From Blastopirellula sediminis (GTDB lineage Bacteria > Planctomycetota > Planctomycetia > Pirellulales > Pirellulaceae): a DNA stretch of 64,000 nucleotides. Position 1 is the first letter of the stretch. Every line of letters begins with the position of its first letter. Under the pieces are notes generated by a model that saw only the letters and a program-made list of their open reading frames with translations, did not search any database and was not told the DNA's origin. Shown piece by piece: positions 9,492-17,951 of the stretch. Location of the stretch: NCBI RefSeq assembly GCF_020966755.1, contig NZ_JAJKFT010000010.1, positions 1,116,001-1,180,000 on the forward strand. The letters run 5' to 3'. The position numbers and the translations under genes are program-made.

Positions 9492-10406
9492 ATGGCTGAT
9501 TACGTAGTCCGTTACGGGTCGATGCGTCTGTTAGGCGTATTTTCGGCACGAGCGAAAGACGAGTTTCAAAGAGACGAGTCGGTCATCGTGCGGACCAAGC
9601 GCGGCCTGGAGAACGGAACGGTGTTGTGCGCTGCGACCGACCAAGCGGTCGCGATGCTCCCCGATCCGACTCGCGGCCACATCCTTCGCGGGATGACTGC
9701 GGAAGACGAAAGCGAAATCACGCATTTGCGGAACAACTCGTCGCGCGAATTCGAGTTGTGCCGCAAGTTCGTGGAGCAATTGCAGCTCGACATGCAACTG
9801 GTCGACATCGAGCACTTGTTCGGCGGAGAACGGATCGTCATTTATTACCTGGCCGAAAACCGGGTCGACTTCCGTGATCTGGTGAAGTTGCTCGCCGCCG
9901 AGTTCCATACGCGGATCGAGATGCGGCAAATCGGCGTTCGCGACGAAGCGAAACTGCTGGCCGACTACGGCGACTGCGGCAAACCGGTTTGCTGCAACAC
10001 GCACTTGTCGGAGATGCCGCCGGTCTCGATGAAGATGGCCAAGCTGCAGAAGGCGACGCTCGATCCGACCAAGATCAGCGGACGCTGCGGGCGACTGAAG
10101 TGCTGTCTCCGCTACGAATACGATACGTACGAAGAACTGCAGCGCGAGCTGCCGCCGATCGGCGCCGACGTCGTGACGCGCGACGGACGAGGAAAAGTGA
10201 TCAATCAAGAGATCCTGGCCGGTCAGGTTCTCTTGCGAATGGAAGATAATCGCACGATTCTGGTCGACGCCGGCGAAGTTTTGTCGGTGGTCAAAGCGGC
10301 CCCGCCGCAGGCGAAAAAACGCCGAAAACCAGACCGAGGCGAAAATACATCCCAAAATAGAAGTAACGAGTCGTCTCCGGACGATGATGCATCGGCGGGC
10401 GAATAG
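9492..10406 (+). CDS. PSP1 C-terminal domain protein (RicT/YaaT-like)
   Basis: A 304-residue cytosolic protein. The PSP1 domain spans about residues 60-150 (IVIYYLAENRVDFRDLVKLL, RIEMRQIGVRDEA). Two cysteine clusters follow: DCGKPVCC (Cys162, 167, 168) and GRCGRLKCC (Cys199, 204, 205). In Bacillus RicT equivalent cysteines help hold iron-sulfur clusters in the Ric complex, which affects RNA processing and development. The conserved cysteines suggest a similar metal centre here, although RicA and RicF partners are not seen. The last 35 residues are charged and disordered. The next gene (Minf_1886) follows after about 54 bases on the same strand. Confidence 0.88.
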   Translation: MADYVVRYGSMRLLGVFSARAKDEFQRDESVIVRTKRGLENGTVLCAATDQAVAMLPDPTRGHILRGMTAEDESEITHLRNNSSREFELCRKFVEQLQLDMQLVDIEHLFGGERIVIYYLAENRVDFRDLVKLLAAEFHTRIEMRQIGVRDEAKLLADYGDCGKPVCCNTHLSEMPPVSMKMAKLQKATLDPTKISGRCGRLKCCLRYEYDTYEELQRELPPIGADVVTRDGRGKVINQEILAGQVLLRMEDNRTILVDAGEVLSVVKAAPPQAKKRRKPDRGENTSQNRSNESSPDDDASAGE

Positions 10407-10460
10407 CGCCCCGCCGTATTGCACCGCAATCCAACCTTTCGCCCAACCACCACGTACGCC

Positions 10461-10958
10461 ATGACTGACGAAACCTATTCCGACTTTATGCGGATGCTGA
10501 AAGATGATCCGCGATTTAAGCTGGAAGCGTACCAGTTTGTGCGCGAAGCGCTCTCCTTCGGCCAAAACTACTTCGAGCTGAATGACGAGGATGAGGAAGA
10601 CGACGATCTCGCCCTCGACGAAGAGGAAATGATCCTCGACGACGACGAGTTCGACGATGAGGATGACGATCCGGAGTGGCAGGAACAGGAACGTCACCTG
10701 ACCGGGCAGATGCTGTGCGAAGCGATCCGCAACTTCGCCCAACAGCAGTACGGCCTGATGGCCAAGACGGTCCTCAACAGCTGGGGCGTCGAGACTACCA
10801 GCCACTTCGGCGACATCGTCTACAACCTAATCGACATCGGCATGATGAAGAAGTCGCCGCAAGATCGCCGCGAAGATTTTGACGGCGTCTACGACTTTGA
10901 GGACGCATTCGTCCGTGATTTCCGGATCGAAGTTACCGAGGAATCTTCCCCGCGATGA
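10461..10958 (+). CDS. Minf_1886 family protein (TIGR04138)
   Basis: A 165-residue protein of a family restricted mainly to Planctomycetes and Verrucomicrobia. The N-terminal motif DDPRFKLEAYQFVREALSFG and the C-terminal block HLTGQMLCEAIRNFA, GDIVYNLIDIGMM and YDFEDAF are family hallmarks. Between them lies a lineage-specific acidic loop of about 35 residues made almost only of Asp and Glu. The ATG at 10461 fits the family N-terminus; an earlier TTG at 10419 is rejected. The function is not known. The stop codon overlaps the start of the 54-residue membrane peptide (ATGA), so the two are translationally coupled, and the RicT-like gene lies just upstream. Confidence 0.88.
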   Translation: MTDETYSDFMRMLKDDPRFKLEAYQFVREALSFGQNYFELNDEDEEDDDLALDEEEMILDDDEFDDEDDDPEWQEQERHLTGQMLCEAIRNFAQQQYGLMAKTVLNSWGVETTSHFGDIVYNLIDIGMMKKSPQDRREDFDGVYDFEDAFVRDFRIEVTEESSPR

Positions 10959-11119
10959 GTCGACCGAAGAAAAAATCGCCGCCGCCGGCCGAGCTTTCTC
11001 CCTACATGCTGCCGACCTGCGATCCGCCGCAGGCGCATCCGAAGGTGATGCGGTTTCTCTTGGTCCTGATGGCCGGCTGGCTGTTGTTTCTGGTCGCCAT
11101 GGCGTCCGACAAGCTGTAG
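10955..11119 (+). CDS. small single-pass membrane peptide coupled to Minf_1886
   Basis: A 54-residue frame that begins in an ATGA overlap with the stop of the upstream gene. It encodes a proline- and lysine-rich N-terminus (MSRPKKKSPPPAELSPYM), a single cysteine (TCDPPQ) and one hydrophobic helix (FLLVLMAGWLLFLVAMA) near the C-terminus. The overlap and the clean amphipathic layout argue that it is a real gene. No family is recognised. It may anchor or modulate the upstream protein (inference). Confidence 0.65.
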   Translation: MSRPKKKSPPPAELSPYMLPTCDPPQAHPKVMRFLLVLMAGWLLFLVAMASDKL

Positions 11120-11151
11120 TCGGAAAGCGATGCAGCCGGAGAAGGGGAGCT

Positions 11152-11200
11152 AAAAAAGAAGCCGCCTTCGAACGCGCATGTGGGCACGCTCCAAGGCGGC
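11152..11200 (-). terminator. hairpin with minus-strand T run, orphan terminator
   Basis: GCCGCCTT (11161-11168) pairs perfectly with AAGGCGGC (11193-11200). Six As on the plus strand just before it become a T run on the minus strand, so it has the shape of a minus-strand terminator. No minus-strand gene is recognised upstream of it. It lies shortly after the 54-residue membrane peptide and could instead act as that gene's 3-prime hairpin. Confidence 0.5.
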
Positions 11201-11893
11201 ATTCGATGCAACCGGCGTCGCGAACCAAGGACCTGAGGTCCCATTAGCGTTCGCAGTTAAGCGCTCGCTTGATTTCGACGCTCCGGATCGATCCTAGGTT
11301 GAGGATCTGCCGAAAACGCCTCCTAGCCGAGACTCGCCACAATTATCGAGGAAAGGGAACATGTGGCTGCGACTAATCGTCGCGGATGGGCGAATCGCGA
11401 TCAATCAAGCGAGCAGAAAACCGGCTGCTCGTGGTGGTACGACGTATCTCCGTCGTCCCGACGGCAATCTCGCGCATCCCTTCGCGTCAACTAACTTATG
11501 ATAAGGTCTCCCGTCAGCGGGCTTGTTACCCAATGGCGGAAGATCCGGACGTGACGCATTCTTTTGAGAGTTAATTTTGACGTTGCTACGGTTTGAATCC
11601 TGATTTTCAGGATGGCCGTTTCGTTTTTCGACATCGCCAAAATTGTTACTGCCTGAAACGTCAACCTAGCGAAACCGACACTTGAGTTCAAGCAAAAACT
11701 GAGAGATTCTCGCCAGCCGGGGGGTCTTTTCCTCGACTTGATACTCCCGCGGTCAGATGCCAGAATCGTGGATTGCCTCTTTTAACGCGCAGACCCCTAT
11801 TCGCTGCGCCCGTCCATCCCCTTGGATCGGTAAGAGAACTCGCGAAAGAAGATCGATCGCGACTTTGCGCCCTGTATGGAGTTCAATCCAAAG
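11201..11893. other. long intergenic region upstream of groES
   Basis: About 690 bases with no credible coding frame. At 11220-11254 a nested structure is visible: GCGAAC/GTTCGC outside and GGACC/GGTCC inside. A six-pair hairpin ATCCTG/CAGGAT lies at 11597-11613. I saw no CIRCE operator (TTAGCACTC-N9-GAGTGCTAA) in front of groES, and no tRNA, SRP or tmRNA signature. The region may hold a small RNA and the heat-shock promoter, but I cannot define either. Confidence 0.4.
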
Positions 11894-12181
11894 ATGAAGA
11901 TCGTTCCCCTTGGTGACAACCTCGTGGTGAAACGTCTCGACGCCGAAGAGACGACCGCCGGCGGCATCGTGCTTCCCAACTCCGCTCAAGAGAAGCCCAA
12001 ACAAGGACGCGTCCTCAGCGTCGGCGACGGGCGACTGCTGTCCGACGGCAAGCGGGCCGGGCACGACGTCAAGGAAGGGGATCGGGTCTTGTTCTCCTCG
12101 TGGGCAGGAACCGAAATCAAGATCGGAGATCAAGAGTTGTTGATCATGAGCGAGGCTGAGATTCTCGCCGTGCTCGAATAA
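11894..12181 (+). CDS. groES: co-chaperonin GroES (orphan)
   Basis: A 95-residue co-chaperonin that caps GroEL and enables folding in its cavity. MKIVPLGDNLVVKRLDAEE and the mobile loop TTAGGIVLP are typical, as are GDRVLFSSWAGTEIKI and the C-terminal EILAVLE. The ATG at 11894 gives the canonical MKI start and has GGAG twelve bases upstream. An ATG at 11876 would add six residues and has no ribosome binding site. No groEL follows; the next gene is unrelated. Planctomycetes often hold several groES and groEL loci, so the partner is expected elsewhere. Confidence 0.92.
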   Translation: MKIVPLGDNLVVKRLDAEETTAGGIVLPNSAQEKPKQGRVLSVGDGRLLSDGKRAGHDVKEGDRVLFSSWAGTEIKIGDQELLIMSEAEILAVLE

Positions 12182-12346
12182 TCCCTACAACTAGAACTTG
12201 CTGGCCTCCAACGCCGGCGGTCCTAGAATGGAAGCGTCCCTCCAGAAAATCGGGGTGGCAGGCCAGTCACCGATTACGCCGGTTTCCGAGCGGAAACAAT
12301 CCCAACATCCGCTCCCAGGTACTTTCATTCCAGAAGAGGAAATTTG

Positions 12347-13462
12347 ATGCTTGCTCTTTTCTCACTCCGTCGAGGACTGGCCATCGCTGCGCTAGTCGCG
12401 TTCTGCTCGCCGATCCTGGCTGCTGACGACGACCGCGCCGCCTACGACAAAGCGATCACTTCGGCCATTAACTATCTAGCCGGACAACAAAACGAAGATG
12501 GTTCGTTCGGCGAAGCGTCCCCAATCGGCGTGACCGGGCTTTGCACGGCCGGCATTCTTTCGCATGGCCGCACCGCCGACGATCCGGTCGCGAAGAAGGC
12601 CCTCACCTATTTGGAATCCCAGATCAAGGAAGATGGCGGCATCTACGCTGAAGGGAGCACCCACAAGAACTACGAAACGTCGTTGGCCGTTCTGGCGTTC
12701 GCCGCCGGAAACAAAGATGGCCGCTACGACAAACTGCTGGCCGGTACCGACAAGTTCCTGAAAGGGATCCAGTGGGACGCCAGCGAAGACAAAGAAGAAT
12801 CGGATACTTTCTACGGCGGCGCCGGTTACGGCGGTCACAAACGTCCTGACCTGTCGAACACCGCATTCATGATGGAAGCGCTCAAAGCGACCGGCACTGG
12901 TCCAGAAGACGAAGCGATGAAGAAGGCGCTGATCTTCGTTTCGCGCTGCCAGAACCTCGAATCGGAACACAACACGTCGGAATTCCCGGCCAAGAACCCG
13001 GACGGCGGTTTCTATTACACCATCGCCGCCGGCGGCAATAGCCAAGCGGGCGAAACCCCCAACGGCGGTCTGCGGAGCTACGGCTCGATGACCTATGCCG
13101 GTCTGAAGAGCATGATCTATGCTGGCGTCGACAAAGATGACCCGCGCGTCAAAGCCGCTTCCGAGTGGCTCGGCAAGCATTACACCCTGCACGAAAACCC
13201 GGGCTTGGGCCAGCAAGGCTTGTTCTACTATTACTTGACCGCCGCCAAAGCGCTGGACGCTTTTGGCGAAGAAGAGTTCGGCACTGCCGACGGCGCCAAG
13301 CATCCGTGGCGCGCCGAGTTGCGAAAGGAACTCCTCGGACGACAACAAAAGGACGGCAGCTGGGTCAACGAAACGACCCGCTGGATGGAAGGAAGCCCGG
13401 TGTTGGTTACCGGTTACACCTTGCTGGCGATGGAGTACGTCCAGCCGGAAGCGGGCAAGTAA
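12347..13462 (+). CDS. secreted prenyltransferase/squalene-oxidase repeat protein
   Basis: A 371-residue exported protein. A Sec signal peptide ends near ILAADD. The mature part is an alpha-alpha barrel built of terpene-cyclase-like repeats: AINYLAGQQNEDGSFG, ALTYLESQIKEDGGIY and LLGRQQKDGSWV each carry the QxxDGxW/F-like pattern. The DxDD and DDTA catalytic motifs of true squalene cyclases are not visible, so enzymatic cyclisation is doubtful; planctomycetes encode many such secreted repeat proteins of unknown role. AGAAGAGGA just upstream decides the ATG at 12347. A strong terminator follows, so it is probably transcribed alone. Confidence 0.85.
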   Translation: MLALFSLRRGLAIAALVAFCSPILAADDDRAAYDKAITSAINYLAGQQNEDGSFGEASPIGVTGLCTAGILSHGRTADDPVAKKALTYLESQIKEDGGIYAEGSTHKNYETSLAVLAFAAGNKDGRYDKLLAGTDKFLKGIQWDASEDKEESDTFYGGAGYGGHKRPDLSNTAFMMEALKATGTGPEDEAMKKALIFVSRCQNLESEHNTSEFPAKNPDGGFYYTIAAGGNSQAGETPNGGLRSYGSMTYAGLKSMIYAGVDKDDPRVKAASEWLGKHYTLHENPGLGQQGLFYYYLTAAKALDAFGEEEFGTADGAKHPWRAELRKELLGRQQKDGSWVNETTRWMEGSPVLVTGYTLLAMEYVQPEAGK

Positions 13463-13489
13463 GCCGCTGCCATCAAGCAATTGAACTTC

Positions 13490-13523
13490 AAAACATGCCA
13501 GGTTCCGCCTGGCATGTTTTTTT
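13490..13523 (+). terminator. rho-independent terminator
   Basis: AAACATGCCAGG and CCTGGCATGTTT form a perfect twelve-pair stem with a five-base loop, followed by a T run. It ends the prenyltransferase-repeat gene. Confidence 0.95.
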
Positions 13524-13595
13524 GTACGCTCTCCCCGTCGGCCGGCTAAAATCAAACGCTATCGACAGCTCGCCTCACGAAAATCGAATCTGCTC

Positions 13596-14252
13596 ATGCG
13601 CTACCTCTCGCCCGCCAAGCGTCTTTCGCTCGCTCTACTCCTTCTCGTTTTGCTTTCGGCTTGCGATCGCCAGGCGGTCGTTGATTCGAAGTGGACCAAT
13701 CCCAACGGCAGCATCCGCTGGCCGCCGGACGAAGGTTTTGCAGGGAAGCCGGCCGATGTGGAAATCGCCGCCGGTGTGCAACTTGAGCGATGGGGCTATC
13801 CCGGCGGCACGTTCGTTTCCAACCTTGGCGTTCCTCCGGCTGATCTTTCGCTCGCGCCGGGGACGCTCAAGAAACCGCACTACGTTTATCGCGTTCTCAA
13901 ACCGCTGCCGGCGCTCGAAGGAAAAGCGGCGCCTTGGTTCGGTCAACCTGGCGGCGGCGTCCAGTACGATTTGGTGAAGTCGGTCGAACATTGGCTGGAG
14001 CAAGGATTTCTGGAAGTGGAGACGCTCACGAGCGACGTCGAACAGATCGTCACGACTCTGGAAGAAGCGGCCGCCGCCGAAATCATTTCGCTCGAAGGAG
14101 GTTTGCCCAACGAAGCGCATTGTCTCGAGCAACTCGCCGACGGCACATGGAGCACCTACTACAGCGAGCGAGGCCGACGAACCGGAATCAAAACGTTTGC
14201 GACGGAGGAAGAAGCCCGCGATGATCTGTATTCCAAGTTAAGAAATGAATGA
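13596..14252 (+). CDS. lipoprotein of unknown function
   Basis: A 218-residue protein with a type II signal peptide: basic start, LALLLLVLL core and lipobox LSAC at about residue 23. No family is recognised. The mature part is mixed and rather hydrophilic, with a WTNPNGSIRWPPDEGF segment near its start and an acidic helical section at 130-170 (VETLTSDVEQIVTTLEEAAA). The end (GTWSTYYSERGRRTGIKTF) looks like a beta-strand pair. No clear Shine-Dalgarno precedes the ATG. It stands between a terminator and pstS on the same strand. Confidence 0.75.
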   Translation: MRYLSPAKRLSLALLLLVLLSACDRQAVVDSKWTNPNGSIRWPPDEGFAGKPADVEIAAGVQLERWGYPGGTFVSNLGVPPADLSLAPGTLKKPHYVYRVLKPLPALEGKAAPWFGQPGGGVQYDLVKSVEHWLEQGFLEVETLTSDVEQIVTTLEEAAAAEIISLEGGLPNEAHCLEQLADGTWSTYYSERGRRTGIKTFATEEEARDDLYSKLRNE

Positions 14253-14355
14253 TGAGGCGGCCGGCGATTGGAAATTCCTTGAAACGTCCACGAATTGCCT
14301 ATAAATTCAGACACCTCGCCCGAATCGCCCGGCGCACTTTCTCAAGGTTGATCTC

Positions 14356-15330
14356 ATGACTCGTCGCTCGACTTTGCTGTGGATCGCTCTCATCACTTTC
14401 TGCGCAGGGCAAACCGCCGTCGCCCAGACGCAGGTCGATCCGAACTTGCCGAAGTACAAACCCCAACAGGGAATCTCCGGCACGATCAGCAGCATGGGGT
14501 CGGACACCATGAACAACTTGATGGCGCTCTGGGCGAAGCGTTTTAACGACTTTTACCCCAACGTCAAAATTGAGATCGAAGGGAAGGGATCGTCGACCGC
14601 GCCCGCCGCGTTAACCGAAGGAAGAGCGACCTTCGGACCGATGAGCCGCCCGATGACGAAGGCCGAAATCGACAAGTTTGAAAAACGTCATCAGTACAAA
14701 CCGACGCAGCTCGGCACGTCGATCGACATGCTCGCGGTCTACGTCCACAACAACAATCCAATCTTAGGCCTCTCCTTCGAAGATTTGGACGGAATCTTTT
14801 CGAGCACCCGCAAGAGCGGCTCAGCCGATCTCCGCACTTGGGGCCAAGTGGGGTTGGGCGGTAATCTGGCCAAAGAGCGAATCAGTTTGTACGGACGGAG
14901 CGCGTCTTCCGGGACCTACGGCTATTTCAAAGAGAAGGCGCTCTTCAAAGGGGACTATCGCGATTCCGTCCAGGAACAACCAGGGAGCGCCGCCGTCATT
15001 CAAGCGGTCGCCAACGATCCGGTCGGCATCGGCTATAGCGGCGTCGGTTTCAAAAACCCCGGCGTTCGCACCGTCCCCATTTCCAAAGACGGCGGTCCCT
15101 TCATCGCACCGACGCTGGAAAACGTCAGCAAGTATCCGCTCACCCGGTTCTTATTGATCGGCGTCAATTACAACGGCAAACAACTCGATCCGCTCCAACG
15201 CGAGTTCATCAAGTTCATCTACAGCCAGGAAGGTCAGGCCGAAGTCGTCAAAGATGGCTATCTGCCCCTCAGCGCCGTCCAGGCGAAGCGGCAGTTGTCG
15301 CTGGTAAAGATCACGTTTGAGGATTACTAA
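14356..15330 (+). CDS. pstS: phosphate-binding protein, PstS family
   Basis: A 324-residue periplasmic binding protein for phosphate uptake. A Sec signal peptide (residues 1-23) precedes a PBP fold. GTISSMGSDTM carries the first phosphate-binding loop, GKGSSTAPAAL the second, and YGRSASSGTYGYF the SGT loop that contacts phosphate; GIGYSG is also typical. No pstC, pstA, pstB or phoU neighbours are present, so it would have to work with a transporter encoded elsewhere or act as a scavenging or signalling protein. AAGG about eight bases before the ATG supports the start. No Pho box was recognised. Confidence 0.9.
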   Translation: MTRRSTLLWIALITFCAGQTAVAQTQVDPNLPKYKPQQGISGTISSMGSDTMNNLMALWAKRFNDFYPNVKIEIEGKGSSTAPAALTEGRATFGPMSRPMTKAEIDKFEKRHQYKPTQLGTSIDMLAVYVHNNNPILGLSFEDLDGIFSSTRKSGSADLRTWGQVGLGGNLAKERISLYGRSASSGTYGYFKEKALFKGDYRDSVQEQPGSAAVIQAVANDPVGIGYSGVGFKNPGVRTVPISKDGGPFIAPTLENVSKYPLTRFLLIGVNYNGKQLDPLQREFIKFIYSQEGQAEVVKDGYLPLSAVQAKRQLSLVKITFEDY

Positions 15331-15353
15331 GCGGCCCGGAACGGCCTTTTTTT
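15328..15353 (+). terminator. probable terminator of pstS
   Basis: A short GGCC/GGCC stem around a six-base loop is followed by seven Ts directly after the pstS stop codon. The stem is short, so efficiency is uncertain. Confidence 0.55.
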
Positions 15354-15423
15354 GCTCTAGGAGCAATTCCTCACCCCGCATTATCCTGATGGGAACTGAT
15401 CGGAGTTCCTTCAGGAGAATCGG

Positions 15424-15807
15424 ATGCGAACGTTCCTAACCCTCGGCCTCTTCGTGGTCCTCGTCGGCAACGTCGCTGGCGGCCAGCCGCAAGTCAAATC
15501 GTGGAGCGATCTCGTGCCGTCTCGCCCCTCCAGCTTTCTTTTGCCGGAGCAGCGCGTGCAGGCGTTCGTCGACGGCTTTTATCCAGCTAGCTCGCAAAGC
15601 CAGCGTTCCGCGCTGGTCGTTGGTCCAACAGAAGCGGTGATCGATTGGCAAACGGTGACGCCGTGCGGATTGTTTATGGAAGTTGAGGAAGAAGAGAAGC
15701 TAGGACTCAGTGAGGTCTCGACGGAGCTGATCATTACGGTCAAGCCGCGGATTATCATCTCGCCGGAAGAAGAGGAAGTGTTGGGGTTCGGCGATCTTGG
15801 CGAGTGA
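15424..15807 (+). CDS. small secreted protein of unknown function
   Basis: A 127-residue protein with a signal peptide (MRTFLTLGLFVVLVGNVAGG) and an AGGAGA Shine-Dalgarno. The second half contains FMEVEEEEKLGLSEV and STELIITVKPRIIISPEEEE. The ELIITVKPRI pattern is like the last beta-strand of bacterial secretins (ELVIxVTPRI), but the protein is far too short to form a secretin channel. It may be a remnant or a domain mimic; I do not assign a function. It runs convergently to the SLC13 permease gene. Confidence 0.7.
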   Translation: MRTFLTLGLFVVLVGNVAGGQPQVKSWSDLVPSRPSSFLLPEQRVQAFVDGFYPASSQSQRSALVVGPTEAVIDWQTVTPCGLFMEVEEEEKLGLSEVSTELIITVKPRIIISPEEEEVLGFGDLGE

Positions 15808-15874
15808 CGGTGCTGCGTGCTTTGCGGCCGCATTCCCTCGGCTTGCGCCTCGGGCTACGATTACTTCGCCTTTC

Positions 15875-17647
15875 TTAAAAGGGCCAGATCAGTGGGATCA
15901 GAATCACGGCGATGATCCCCAGCAAGATATTCAGCGGGGCGCCGACTTTCATAAAGTCGGCGAAGCGATAGCCGCCGGGACCGTAGACCAGCATGTTGGT
16001 CTGATAGCCGATCGGCGTCATAAAGCTGGCTGACGCCGCCAGCGCCAATGCCATCAGAAATGGGCGGGGCGAAGCGTCGCTCAACTCGGCGATCTTCAAG
16101 CAGACCGGAAACATCAGCACAGCGACCGCGTTGTTGGTGATCAGTTCGGTCAGGATCGAAACGGTGATGTATACCGCCGCCAGCGCAACAATCGGACCAG
16201 CGCCTTCGGTCGCGTGAACGAGCAGTTCCGCAATCGCCAGCGCGGCGCCAGACTTCTCCATCGCGACTCCGATCCCAAACGCCGCGGCGATGGTGATCAG
16301 CACTTGCCATTCAATACTGCGCCGCGCTTCACCGGCCGAGATGCATCCGGCGTAAACCATCCCGGCGGCGACCAGCGCCGCGGCGATGTTCGTCGAGATC
16401 CACCCGGTCGTCATCACCACGATCAGACTGACGAAGAGCGGAATCGCAATCCAGGCGCGATGTCGACGCAACGGTCGCCACTGCTGGACGTCGCTCACCA
16501 GGTAAAACGCGGGGTCGTTGCGATGGGCGCGGGCAAAGTGCGACGGCGTTTGCAACAGGAGCGTATCGCCTGGCTGCAGAACAATGTCGCCTACCTTTTG
16601 TTCGATACGGCGACCGGCTCGATGCACCGCCAAGACCGCGGCGCCGTACGCCGCGCGGAAGTCGGCGTCGCGAATGCTGCGGCCGACAAGGCGCGAGTTG
16701 GCGGAGACGACGACTTCGCACATCTGCCGTTTGGTCAATTCGCGGGCCGACAGATCAGCCGCTTTGTCGACCGGCGCAAGACCGGCGATTTGCTGAAGCT
16801 GAACGACGCTCGACACGACGCCGGTAAAGACCAAGCGATCTTCGGCCCGCAATTTCTCTTGCGGATCGACCGGCGCAACGATATCGCCGCCGCGATCGAT
16901 TTCGATCAAAAAGAGCCCCGGCAAATGACGGAGCCCCGCTTCTTCGACCGACTTGCCGGTCAAGCGACTATCGGCCGGCACTTTCATCTCGACCAGGTAC
17001 TCGCGCCGCGATTCGCCGAACTGCTCCATCGTTTCAACGCGCTCCGGCAACAGATAGCGGCCGATCGTCATCAGATAGATTGTCCCAACCACCGCATACG
17101 GAAGCCCGACCATCCCGATCTCGAACAGTCCCATCCCCGGCATGCCGTCTTTGATCATCAGCCCCTGGATCACGAGGTTGGTCGACGTGCCGATCAACGT
17201 GCAGGTCCCGCCGAGAATCGTCAGAAACGACAGGGGAATCAGAATCTTCGACGGAGCGACGGTCCGGCGACGGCACCAATCAAGCGTGATCGGCAAAAAC
17301 ATCGCGACGATCGGCGTGTTGTTCAGAAATGCGGAAGCGGGAATCACAATCGCCGCCAATCGACCAAGGACGCTTTGTTCGGTTTGGGCCCCGTTCAATA
17401 ACCGCTGGCCGACAAAGTCGAGGACGCCGGTTTCACGCAATCCGGCGGCGACGACGAACAAGAACGCGACCGTCAGCATCCCGGCGTTAGAAAACCCGTC
17501 GAACGCGTCGGCCGGCGTGATGATTCCAGCGAGCGCCAACAATGCGGTCGCCGCCAGAAACGCGAGGTCTGGAGGAGACCAATTCTTCACGATCGCGACA
17601 AACGCGACGAAGACGACTCCCAACGTAAACCAGGCGGCAGGTTCCAC
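15875..17647 (-). CDS. SLC13-family permease with two TrkA-C domains
   Basis: A 590-residue inner-membrane transporter. The N-terminal half has the citrate-transporter fold with helices and the conserved loop PASAFLNNTPIVAMFLP (substrate/Na+ site) and GGTCTLIGTSTNLVIQGL. Two soluble TrkA-C domains are inserted in the middle, about residues 205-290 and 305-385 (VSANSRLVGRSIRDADFR, LQPGDTLLLQ). The second transport half follows with GVAMEKSGAALAIA, LITNNAVAVLMFP and MTPIGYQTNMLVYGPGGY. Relatives move dicarboxylates, sulfate or other anions with Na+ or H+; the TrkA-C domains probably sense a ligand. The substrate cannot be told from sequence. Confidence 0.9.
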   Translation of the reverse strand: MEPAAWFTLGVVFVAFVAIVKNWSPPDLAFLAATALLALAGIITPADAFDGFSNAGMLTVAFLFVVAAGLRETGVLDFVGQRLLNGAQTEQSVLGRLAAIVIPASAFLNNTPIVAMFLPITLDWCRRRTVAPSKILIPLSFLTILGGTCTLIGTSTNLVIQGLMIKDGMPGMGLFEIGMVGLPYAVVGTIYLMTIGRYLLPERVETMEQFGESRREYLVEMKVPADSRLTGKSVEEAGLRHLPGLFLIEIDRGGDIVAPVDPQEKLRAEDRLVFTGVVSSVVQLQQIAGLAPVDKAADLSARELTKRQMCEVVVSANSRLVGRSIRDADFRAAYGAAVLAVHRAGRRIEQKVGDIVLQPGDTLLLQTPSHFARAHRNDPAFYLVSDVQQWRPLRRHRAWIAIPLFVSLIVVMTTGWISTNIAAALVAAGMVYAGCISAGEARRSIEWQVLITIAAAFGIGVAMEKSGAALAIAELLVHATEGAGPIVALAAVYITVSILTELITNNAVAVLMFPVCLKIAELSDASPRPFLMALALAASASFMTPIGYQTNMLVYGPGGYRFADFMKVGAPLNILLGIIAVILIPLIWPF

Positions 17648-17951
17648 AGCTAGACCTCAGGCAGCGAAACGGACAGATCAAGAAACAAAACAAGGCTGAG
17701 ACTTCGGTCCCAGCCTATGCGGTACTCGCAGCGTTCGGCGACAGCCGATCATCCACGCGCAGATTCCGCCCAGACGGAGACCGTCGGCGGACAACAACAA
17801 CGGAGGTGAAGGTGAGCGCGTTTCATGCTGCGACTTATCGGAACGCCAGGCGGCGGAAGATCGGGAACTTCGTGCCAGGCGTTAAGGTTTGCCAACCGGA
17901 TGCGGACAGCTAGCGGCGGCGGGAGGTTCGCGCGAGAATCTTCCAACTGGA
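17648..17951. other. intergenic region upstream of the SLC13 permease
   Basis: About 300 bases between two minus-strand genes. At 17693-17716 AGGCTG/CAGCCT plus GAC/GTC enclose a TTCG tetraloop, giving a very stable hairpin. On the minus strand a T-rich tract (TTGTTTTGTTTC) follows it, so it may terminate transcripts coming from the phosphoesterase gene or act as a leader hairpin of the permease. The rest holds nothing I recognise. Confidence 0.5.

Noticed and set aside
9531..10805. A 424-codon minus-strand open frame
   Set aside because: Antisense of the RicT-like and Minf_1886 genes, both of which have clear families.
11700..11893. A CIRCE/HrcA operator before groES
   Set aside because: No TTAGCACTC or GAGTGCTAA half-sites are seen.
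16214..17401. A 395-codon plus-strand open frame
   Set aside because: Antisense of the SLC13 permease; no motif.
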